10,014 nucleotides of DNA from the NCBI GenBank assembly GCA_030635995.1, contig DAOVXU010000051.1:1-10014 (forward strand), written 5' to 3'. The notes beneath the pieces were generated by a model, which did not search any database, was not told the origin of the DNA, and saw only the letters and a list, made by a program, of their open reading frames with translations. The translations under genes were made by a program, and so were the position numbers. Below are positions 1 through 6,400 of this stretch, one piece after another; the stretch's first letter is position 1; every line of letters begins with the position of its first letter. Source of the DNA: Arcobacter sp. GTDB lineage: Bacteria; Campylobacterota; Campylobacteria; Campylobacterales; Arcobacteraceae.

Positions 1-255
1 GTTATAGATGAACTTGCAGGTATGTGGATAGCCTTAAGTGTGGCTGGTGTTACGGCAGATAGTTATATAATGGCATTTGTTGCATTTTTATACTTTAGAC
101 TTTTTGATATTTGGAAACCTTCTATTATCGGTAAAATTGATGAAAAAGTTGAGGGTGGATTAGGTGTGATGGGCGATGATGTAGTTGCAGGATTATTTGC
201 AGGATTAAGTACCGCTTTAACATATCATCTAATCACTACTTTCATATTAAATTAA
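1..255 (+). CDS. pgpA: phosphatidylglycerophosphatase A, C-terminal part (5' end outside window)
   Basis: This is the last 84 residues of an integral inner-membrane phosphatase that removes the phosphate from phosphatidylglycerol phosphate to give phosphatidylglycerol. The open frame runs from the first base, before the first in-frame ATG at 22, so the gene begins upstream of the window. Family hallmarks seen are the acidic VIDELAGMW segment at visible residues 1-9, FRLFDIWKP at 32-40, and GGLGVMGDDVVAG at 52-64; the conserved Asp/Glu residues in these motifs belong to the active site in the PgpA family. The spaces between motifs and the C-terminus are hydrophobic, consistent with membrane segments. 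The next gene starts 47 bases downstream and seems to have its own promoter. Identification is by motif recognition and is firm; nothing can be said about the missing N-terminus. Confidence 0.93.
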   Translation, partial: VIDELAGMWIALSVAGVTADSYIMAFVAFLYFRLFDIWKPSIIGKIDEKVEGGLGVMGDDVVAGLFAGLSTALTYHLITTFILN

Positions 256-269
256 AATAATTTAGATAG

Positions 270-275
270 TATAAT
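270..275 (+). promoter_or_regulatory. candidate -10 box for the speE-like gene
   Basis: A perfect TATAAT lies 27 bases upstream of the ATG at 303, in the 47-bp gap after pgpA. No convincing -35 hexamer is present; Campylobacterota sigma-70 promoters often lack one and use AT-rich upstream DNA, which is present here. Since the whole gap is AT-rich, a chance match is possible. The start codon has a modest Shine-Dalgarno-like AAGG at 290-293. Confidence 0.4.
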
Positions 276-302
276 ATTTATAAAATAAAAAGGTAACAGA
301 AA

Positions 303-836
303 ATGTTAGATAAAAATACAATATATAATGAGATGATGATTCATATTCCACTTTGCACACATATAGAAGCTAAAAAAGTTTTAGTAGTTGGTAGTGTTGA
401 TGATGATTTTAAAAAAGAGATTGCAAAACATACAGCTACTGTAACATATAGTGATGAGTTAAATATTGATGATAAATTTGATATTATTATTTACAATAAT
501 GATACAATTGATGATATGACAATGGCAAATGTAAATAGAAGTTTAGAGGAGTTTGATGGTATTTTTGTTTGTGTAAGCCAAAGATTTCAAAAAGATGAAA
601 ACAGATTAATTGAAGATTTAAAAACTATTGGAAAAAGTTTCTGGATAGCTATGCCTTATAGATTTGGTCATACTATGGCAATACTTGCTTCTAAAAAATA
701 TCACCCTCAAGCTGATATTATTTTAGATAGATCAGACTTTATAGATGCTCAATACTACAATACAGAGTTGCATAATGCGTGTTTTGTACATCCAACATAT
801 ATCACAAAAGCACTTACCGGTATAGCAAAAAGATAA
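303..836 (+). CDS. short, active-site-divergent spermidine-synthase-like protein
   Basis: This 177-residue protein resembles the catalytic Rossmann-fold domain of spermidine synthases (aminopropyl transfer from decarboxylated S-adenosylmethionine to putrescine). The N-terminus, YNEMMIHIPLCTH (residues 8-20) followed by KKVLVVG, matches the family segment leading into the nucleotide-binding loop. The C-terminus, QYYNTELHNACF (about 151-162), matches the conserved YYN..(V/I)H..(A)F segment. The middle differs: the glycine-rich GGGDGG loop is replaced by SVDDDF, and the DSTDP catalytic motif reads YNNDT, keeping one of its two Asp. The N-terminal beta-strand domain of about 60-70 residues is absent, and no frame upstream could supply it. 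The MPYR..H..ILASK stretch recalls the H. pylori SpeE, itself known for an unusual active site. Aminopropyltransferase activity is therefore doubtful, and a binding or regulatory role is possible. No neighbour belongs to polyamine synthesis. Confidence 0.72.
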   Translation: MLDKNTIYNEMMIHIPLCTHIEAKKVLVVGSVDDDFKKEIAKHTATVTYSDELNIDDKFDIIIYNNDTIDDMTMANVNRSLEEFDGIFVCVSQRFQKDENRLIEDLKTIGKSFWIAMPYRFGHTMAILASKKYHPQADIILDRSDFIDAQYYNTELHNACFVHPTYITKALTGIAKR

Positions 837-930
837 GAAAATAGCACTATTGCAAGTTAATTATTTATTGAATTAGTATACTAGTCTTTCAAAAGAATTA
901 ACTCACACTAGCACCATTTTCTTATCTTTT
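828..930. repeat. long imperfect inverted repeat / hairpin
   Basis: Two arms of about 39 nt (828-866 and 892-930) are reverse complements with 7 mismatches; the outermost 15 positions pair perfectly (828-842 with 916-930). The tip between them holds a perfect 10-nt palindrome TAGTATACTA (874-883), nearly concentric with the arms, so the whole 103 nt can fold as one hairpin. The left arm takes in the last two codons and the stop of the speE-like gene; the right arm ends 30 bases before coaE. Five of the seven mismatches are A/C pairs in a plus-strand RNA and hence U-G wobbles in a minus-strand RNA. The A-rich and T-rich outer arms could act as a bidirectional terminator, but there is no clear separate promoter for coaE after it. 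It could also be an RNase III processing site, an antisense RNA or a small mobile repeat. Confidence 0.75.
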
Positions 931-959
931 AAAAGTTGAAAAAAATCTAAAGGAAAAGA

Positions 960-1541
960 ATGTTTAAAAATGCTATAGCACTTACAGGGGGGATTGCAAC
1001 AGGAAAAAGTACTGTCGCAAATCTTTTTATGCTTCATGGATTTTTAACAATTGATGCAGATGAGATTGCTCATAAAATACTTGATGACAATTCATCCAAA
1101 ATAGCCTGCTTATTTGGTGATAAGTATGTTCAAAATAACCAAGTGATAAGAAAAGAACTTGGAGATCTTATATTTAATAATAAAGATGAAAAACTAAAAC
1201 TAGAACAATTTATCCATCCTCTTATAAAAGAGGAGATTATAAAAAAAGCAAAACTTTTTGAAGCAAATGACAAACCTTATTTAATAGATATCCCATTATT
1301 TTTTGAAAATAAAAACTATAATATAGAAAAAAGTATTGTAGTATATACTCCAAAAGAGATTCAAATTCAACGATTAATAAAAAGAGATAAATCAACTAAA
1401 GAAGATGCAATAGCTCGGATAAATAACCAAATGGATATTGAAGATAAAAAATTATTAGCTACATATATAATTGATAATAGTACCGATTTAGTCAGTTTAA
1501 TAGATGAAGTTGATAGAATCAAAAAAGAGATTATAGAATGA
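960..1541 (+). CDS. coaE: dephospho-CoA kinase
   Basis: The product catalyses the last step of coenzyme A synthesis, ATP-dependent phosphorylation of the 3'-hydroxyl of dephospho-CoA, in the cytosol. The 193-residue length is normal for the family. The P-loop LTGGIATGKST spans residues 8-18 with the key Lys16; DADEIAH at 32-38 is the CoaE-specific acidic motif after the P-loop; HPLIKEEI lies in the CoA-binding region, and YLIDIPLFFE contains the conserved D-PLLFE-type motif. The ATG at 960 is preceded by AAAGGA (949-954) at good spacing. The stop overlaps the dapF start by four bases (ATGA), indicating translational coupling; the coaE-dapF pairing also occurs, as I recall, in Campylobacter jejuni. 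The P-loop glycines are both GGG, making a run of six G (987-992), unusual in this AT-rich DNA. Upstream lies the long inverted repeat. Confidence 0.96.
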   Translation: MFKNAIALTGGIATGKSTVANLFMLHGFLTIDADEIAHKILDDNSSKIACLFGDKYVQNNQVIRKELGDLIFNNKDEKLKLEQFIHPLIKEEIIKKAKLFEANDKPYLIDIPLFFENKNYNIEKSIVVYTPKEIQIQRLIKRDKSTKEDAIARINNQMDIEDKKLLATYIIDNSTDLVSLIDEVDRIKKEIIE

Positions 1542-2275
1542 CATATAGTAAATATGATGCAAGTGGAAATGACTTTGTAATATTTCATACAGATACAAAA
1601 AAAGATTATAGTTCATTAGCTATTGATTTATGTTCAAAAGAACAATTTGATACAGATGGATTAATTGTAATTGTTCCACACCCTACATTAGATTTCCAAT
1701 GGCTATTTTATAACAATGACGGCTCAGTAGCTTCTATGTGTGGAAATGGTGCAAGAGCCGTTGCGTTATATGCTTATAAGAATAAATTAGCCTCTTCAAC
1801 TATGACTTTTCTTACAGGAGCAGGAGAGATAACTTGTAGTGTTAAAGATAATATAGTAGAAACTCAAATGACACAACCATATGAATTAAAAACTCCATTT
1901 AAAGAAGATCGATTTGATTGTTGGATAGTTGATACAGGTGTACCTCATGTGGTAATTGTAACTGATGATTTAAATAATTTTAATTTAGAAATTTGTGCAA
2001 AATTTAGAAAAAAATATAATGCAAATGTAAATTTTGTAAAAGTAGAAAAAGATATATTAAGAGTACGAACATTTGAAAGAGGAGTTGAAAATGAGACTCT
2101 TGCTTGTGGTACAGGAATGGTTGCTTGTTTTTTAAGAATGTTAAATTTAAATCTTATAAAAAATCACATTAAAGTCTATCCAAAAAGTGGTGAAGAACTA
2201 CAAATAAGACAAGAGAATAAGATTTTATATTTTAAAGGTGCAGTTAAATTTATTAAGAATAAGGAGATAATATAA
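1538..2275 (+). CDS. dapF: diaminopimelate epimerase
   Basis: The enzyme converts LL- to meso-diaminopimelate by a two-cysteine acid/base mechanism, feeding both lysine synthesis and peptidoglycan cross-linking. Both catalytic cysteines are visible: Cys68 in MCGNGARA and Cys190 in ETLACGTGM, each at the start of a helix in its half of the pseudo-symmetric fold. The N-terminal YDASGNDFVIF (residues 6-16) is the usual substrate-binding segment. At 245 residues it is shorter than the roughly 275 of enterobacterial DapF but, from memory, usual for Campylobacterota. The start codon overlaps the end of coaE by four bases, so it probably depends on coaE translation. The next gene starts directly after its stop codon. 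Confidence 0.97.
   Translation: MTYSKYDASGNDFVIFHTDTKKDYSSLAIDLCSKEQFDTDGLIVIVPHPTLDFQWLFYNNDGSVASMCGNGARAVALYAYKNKLASSTMTFLTGAGEITCSVKDNIVETQMTQPYELKTPFKEDRFDCWIVDTGVPHVVIVTDDLNNFNLEICAKFRKKYNANVNFVKVEKDILRVRTFERGVENETLACGTGMVACFLRMLNLNLIKNHIKVYPKSGEELQIRQENKILYFKGAVKFIKNKEII
2261..2266 (+). promoter_or_regulatory. strong ribosome binding site inside the end of dapF
   Basis: AAGGAG lies nine bases before the ATG at 2276 and is embedded in the last codons of dapF. It fixes the start of the glucosaminidase gene and suggests that this gene is translated efficiently in its own right although there is no gap between the two genes. Confidence 0.75.
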
Positions 2276-2983
2276 ATGAAACATATATTATATTTAATAT
2301 TTATATCGATTAATGTTCTTTCAATGGGCCTACCTAGTGAATATTATAAGATAAAAGATACTAAAAAAATGAAACAATACTTCATCTCATATATTTTAGA
2401 TATAACCAAAAAAGAGAATAATAAGATATTAAGAGATAGATATTTTATAAAAAATATCTATCCAAATATTTCAAGAATTCCAAAATATAGTAGAAATTAT
2501 AAAAGATTTGAAAGTATTACCAAAAGATACAAGCTATCAAATAAATCTACCTTTAAAGATTATCTAAAAACCATAGATGTGATACCAAATTCTTTGGTTA
2601 TTGCTCAAGCTATTGTTGAAAGTGGTTGGGGTAAAAGTAGATTTACAAAACAAGCAAATAATATCTTTGGTCAATGGACTTGGAGTGGAAAAGGTCTAAC
2701 CCCAATAAATAGGGATGCTGGAAAAAAACATATGATTAAAATATTTCCATCTATTAAAGACTCTGTAAAAGGATATATGATAAATTTAAACTTAGGTTGG
2801 GGATACAAAGAATTTAGAACACTTCGTGTTAAAATAAGAAAAAGTAGAAAAGAACCAACTGGAATAGTTTTAAGTGATACACTTATAAACTATTCTCAAA
2901 AAAGAGAAAAATATGTAAAAATATTAAAAAATTTAATAAAAAGAAATAAACTTATTCAATATGATAGATATTTATCTCTTTAA
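2276..2983 (+). CDS. Bax-family N-acetylglucosaminidase (peptidoglycan hydrolase), exported
   Basis: This 235-residue protein is a probable peptidoglycan-cleaving glucosaminidase of the Bax/FlgJ-C type. A hydrophobic N-terminus (residues 4-18, ending SMG) looks like a signal peptide; there is no lipobox cysteine. After a basic linker comes the catalytic domain, about residues 100-225. NSLVIAQAIVESGWGKSRF contains the expected catalytic Glu115, followed by NNIFGQWTWSGKGL, then KDSVKGYMINLN (161-172), FRTLR and LINYSQKREKYV, all in the order found in E. coli Bax. In Bax relatives the domain cuts the GlcNAc-MurNAc bond; activity here is inferred. It starts at the base after the dapF stop, so a cell-wall precursor gene and a cell-wall hydrolase probably share one mRNA. 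Its last 12 bases overlap the end of the convergent receiver gene. The protein is very rich in Lys and Arg, suiting a wall-associated enzyme. Confidence 0.88.
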   Translation: MKHILYLIFISINVLSMGLPSEYYKIKDTKKMKQYFISYILDITKKENNKILRDRYFIKNIYPNISRIPKYSRNYKRFESITKRYKLSNKSTFKDYLKTIDVIPNSLVIAQAIVESGWGKSRFTKQANNIFGQWTWSGKGLTPINRDAGKKHMIKIFPSIKDSVKGYMINLNLGWGYKEFRTLRVKIRKSRKEPTGIVLSDTLINYSQKREKYVKILKNLIKRNKLIQYDRYLSL

Positions 2984-3337
2984 TTCTCTAATTACTTTAT
3001 CTTTAACTGTAGTTAAACTAGAAAATGGCTTTGTTATATAATTTTTAGCTCCATATTTATGTGCTTCAAGAGATCTTTCAAGTGTATCATAAGCCGTCAT
3101 CATAATAACTTTTATATCAGGATTAGTCTCTCTTAATTTTCTTAAAAATTCCAATCCATCAAGCTGAGGCATCATAATATCTAATAACACTAAATCATAT
3201 CCACCACTTTGAACAGCGCTTAAGCCATTAACTGGATTATTAAAAGTTGTTACATCAAATTCTGCTGATCTACTCAAAAACTTCTCTAATACATTTAAAA
3301 TATCTTGCTCATCATCTACAATTGCAATTTTACTCAT
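2972..3337 (-). CDS. stand-alone CheY-like response regulator receiver
   Basis: The 121-residue protein is a single receiver domain with no output domain. The acidic pocket is Asp8-Asp9, the phosphoacceptor is Asp53 in LLDIMMP, the switch Thr is Thr81 in MMTAYD, an aromatic Tyr100 follows, and the conserved Lys is Lys103 in ITKPF, so it should be phosphorylatable. Such proteins act on motor switches or in phosphorelays; which applies here cannot be told, and no histidine kinase gene is in the window. The start ATG is preceded on the minus strand by AGAGGA (3345-3350) at good spacing. It is divergent from the chemoreceptor gene, 127 bp apart, which hints at a joint role in taxis or in controlling that receptor. 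Its 3' end overlaps the glucosaminidase gene by 12 bases, tail to tail. Confidence 0.93.
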   Translation of the reverse strand: MSKIAIVDDEQDILNVLEKFLSRSAEFDVTTFNNPVNGLSAVQSGGYDLVLLDIMMPQLDGLEFLRKLRETNPDIKVIMMTAYDTLERSLEAHKYGAKNYITKPFSSLTTVKDKVIRELKR

Positions 3338-3367
3338 AGTCTAATCCTCTTTTTTTATATATTAGAC

Positions 3368-3373
3368 ATAATA
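3368..3373 (-). promoter_or_regulatory. candidate -10 box for the receiver gene
   Basis: On the minus strand this reads TATTAT, about 30 bases before the start codon, giving a short leader of roughly 24 nt that contains the AGAGGA ribosome site. No clear -35 is seen. The assignment rests only on motif and position. Confidence 0.35.
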
Positions 3374-3427
3374 CACTACAATTAATTAACAGACTATTAA
3401 AACCAAGAGATTTTTATAAGCTATTTA

Positions 3428-3436
3428 TGTTACAAT
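3428..3436 (+). promoter_or_regulatory. candidate extended -10 promoter of the chemoreceptor gene
   Basis: TGT followed by TACAAT forms an extended -10 element, 28 bases before the ATG at 3465, with an AT-rich upstream region and no obvious -35. Transcription would begin near 3443, leaving a leader of about 20 nt with AAGGA at 3454-3458, six bases before the start codon. The element lies inside a set of short inverted and direct repeats (3428-3452). Confidence 0.5.
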
Positions 3437-3452
3437 AATGTAATATGTAACA
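3428..3452. promoter_or_regulatory. candidate operator: overlapping dyads over the -10 region
   Basis: Two perfect inverted repeats overlap here: TGTTACA (3428-3434) with TGTAACA (3446-3452) separated by 11 bases, and TTACA (3430-3434) with TGTAA (3439-3443) separated by 4. TGTAA also recurs as a direct repeat (3439-3443 and 3446-3450). The 5-4-5 form has the geometry of Crp/Fnr-family sites, though the half-site is not the FNR TTGAT. A protein bound here would cover the -10 box and start point and so would repress. In such AT-rich DNA part of the symmetry could be chance. Confidence 0.4.
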
Positions 3453-3464
3453 CAAGGATACTAG

Positions 3465-6400
3465 ATGAAATTTTTATATAAATTATCGTTAAAAATGAAG
3501 TTATTACTTTTACTAAGTCTTCCACTACTTGGACTACTTGTATTTTCAACAATGCAAAGCTATCAAAATTATGATACATACACTAAAATGGATAAAATTG
3601 AAAAATTAGCTATATTGTCAACTAAAATTTCTGCTTTTGTTCATGAAACTCAAAAAGAGAGAGGGATGACTGCTGGATACATAGGGAGTAAAGGGGCTAA
3701 ATTTAAAGATAAATTACCAACTCAAAGAGAAAATTCAAATAAAAGATACAACTCTTTAAAAACTTATGTTTCATCAATTGATTTTAGTAACTATCCTCCT
3801 GAATTTGGAGAAAAAATATCTAAAGCGGTAAACATATTTGAAAATAGAAGTACAATTAGAAATTCAGTTGATAATTTAACTATAACCTTACCAAAAGCTT
3901 TAAATTACTACACAACTATGAATGGTGCATTTTTAGATGAAGTTGTATCTATTGCAAAATTATCAGATGATGCTGAAATCACACAAGAACTAACTGCATA
4001 TTCTAGTTTTTTATTATCTAAAGAGAGAGCTGGAATAGAAAGAGCAGTTGGAACTGCTACACTAGCTAATGATAAATTCAAAAAAGGTATGAGGGGGAAA
4101 TTAAGTAATCTTATTTCAGCACAAGCATCTTACATGAAGACATTTCATTACTATGCAACTACTAAAAATAAAGATTTTTATGCCAATACTTTAAAAGGTA
4201 AATCAATAGACGAGGTTATTAGAATAAGAGCTATTATGCTAAATGCTTCTGAAGTTGGTGGATTAAATACAAATCCAACATATTGGTTTGATACCATTAC
4301 TAAAAAGATTGGTTTATTAAAAAAAGTTGAAAATCATCTAAGAGATAATTTAAATATTACCAATCAAAAAGTAAAAGATGCCGTTGTAGTTGCAAGTACA
4401 ATATCTAATTTACTTCATGAAACACAAAAAGAGAGAGGTGCAACTGCTGGATTTATTGGAAGTAAAGGGACTAAATTCACTACAAAACTACCAAATCAAA
4501 GAATACTTACAAATAATAAAATTAAATTAGTAAAAAAATCATTAAATAAGTTTAATACTACAAATTATCCAAAATCTATTGGTTTACAGATAAATGATGC
4601 TTTAAATAGATTGGCTAAATTATCCCAAATCAGATCAAAAGTTTCATCATTATCTATAGGGGCAGGTGAGGCAATCACTTACTACACTAAAATGAATTCT
4701 TCATTTTTAGATGTAATAAAATTAATTTCTAGAGTATCAACAAATATCAATGAATCTAGAGATTTAAATGCTTTTTATAATTTTTTAATGTCTAAAGAGA
4801 GAGCTGGAATTGAGAGAGCAGTTGGATCTAATACTTTTGCAAGAAATAAATTTTTATTTGGAATGAAAGAGAAATGGACAAAACTTATCACAGAACAAAA
4901 TAGTTTTCTTGTATCATTTAGAGCTAGTGCTAGAACAAGTATGATTAAATACTACAATGATACTTTAAAAGGTAAAGCAGTTGAAGAAGTATCAAGAATG
5001 AGAGCTATTGCTATGAATTCTAAAACAATAGGTGGATTTGGAGTTGATAGTGCTTATTGGTTTGGACAAATTACAAAAAAAATAAATAAATTAAAAGAAG
5101 TAGATGATAACTTAGCCAAAGTTTTAATTCAAGATGTATCTACAATCAAAAATTCAGCTATGACATCTATGATTGTCCTTTTTACATTATCTATACTAAA
5201 TCTAATATTAACAATTGTTATAGCTAATGGAATTATCCATAATTTAGAATTTTCTCTTATTTCATTTAAAGAGGGATTATATAAGTTTCTGTCGTATTCT
5301 ATAAGAGAAACAGATGAGATAGCGCATATTGAAGTAAAAGGTACTGATGAATTTGCGATAATGGCAACAGATATAAATAACCAAATAGATAAAGTTTCTG
5401 CAATAATTGAGGAAGACAAGAATACTGTTGAAGAGATTGATGATGTTATGGCAAAAATTGCAAATGGTTTTTATGGATATAAAATAATCCAAACAGGAGC
5501 TTCAGGTGAAGTTAAAAGACTAAGAGATACTATTAATACTATGGCTATAGATTCTAAAAGAAAATTTGATGTAATAAATCATATATTAGATAACTTTGGT
5601 CTAGGTAACTTTGAATATAAAGCATCTACTGAGGATTTAAAAGGGATGTATGGTGACTTTGGAAGTTTAGTAAACTCTACATTACTATTAGGTAGAAATA
5701 TATCTGAACTTCTTGCTCAAATATCTAATGCAGGTAAGTCACTAAACAAAGATACAACTATTTTATCTTCATCATCAAATAAACTTGCTGTATCATCAAA
5801 TAAACAAGCTGCTTCACTAGAAGAAACAGCTGCTGCAGTTGAACAAATAACTCAAAATATCAAACAAACTACGCACAATGTATCAACTATGTCTAATATT
5901 ACAGATGAAGTAACTTCATCAGCATCTCAAGGTGAAGTACTTGCATCTCAAACAACTCAATCTATGGATGAGATAAATTCAAAAGTAACAGCAATCAACG
6001 ATGCAATAACAGTAATCGATCAAATTGCATTTCAAACAAATATTCTATCTCTAAATGCAGCAGTTGAAGCAGCAACAGCTGGGGAAGCTGGTAAAGGATT
6101 TGCAGTTGTTGCTCAAGAGGTACGAAATCTTGCTTCAAGAAGTGCAGATGCTGCTACTGAAATAAAATCATTAGTTGAAAGTGCTGCAAAAACAGCAGAT
6201 AAAGGGAAAAAAGTATCTGATCAGATGATTGATGGATACCATACTTTAAATGGTAAAATTATGCAAACCAAAGAGATGATGGATCAAGTTTTAACAGCAT
6301 CTAAAGAGCAAGAACATGGTATAGAACAGATCAATAATACTATTAATGAACTTGATCATATTACACAACAAAATGCAAGTTCATCCGCACAAATGGCAAA

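Noticed and set aside
837..959. A tRNA or other structured RNA gene in the gap before coaE.
   Set aside because: No cloverleaf, no T-loop GTTCRA-type motif and no CCA end; the structure is a single long hairpin instead.
987..992. Run of six G in coaE as a possible phase-variable tract.
   Set aside because: It encodes the two P-loop glycines of an essential enzyme, and six G is shorter than the tracts that switch in Campylobacter; it is only notable as rare codon use.
1367..1588. Open frame on the minus strand across the coaE-dapF junction.
   Set aside because: It is a shadow of two well-supported genes with conserved motifs; its hydrophobic make-up is just the complement of Lys/Asp/Asn-rich codons.
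2966..2977. AGATA-TT-TATCT hairpin at the end of the glucosaminidase gene as a terminator.
   Set aside because: Only five A/T-rich pairs with a two-base loop and no T-run; expected by chance here.
5129..5492. Two minus-strand open frames inside the chemoreceptor gene.
   Set aside because: They lie opposite the helix 2/HAMP coding region, have no ribosome site I would trust and no recognisable protein features.
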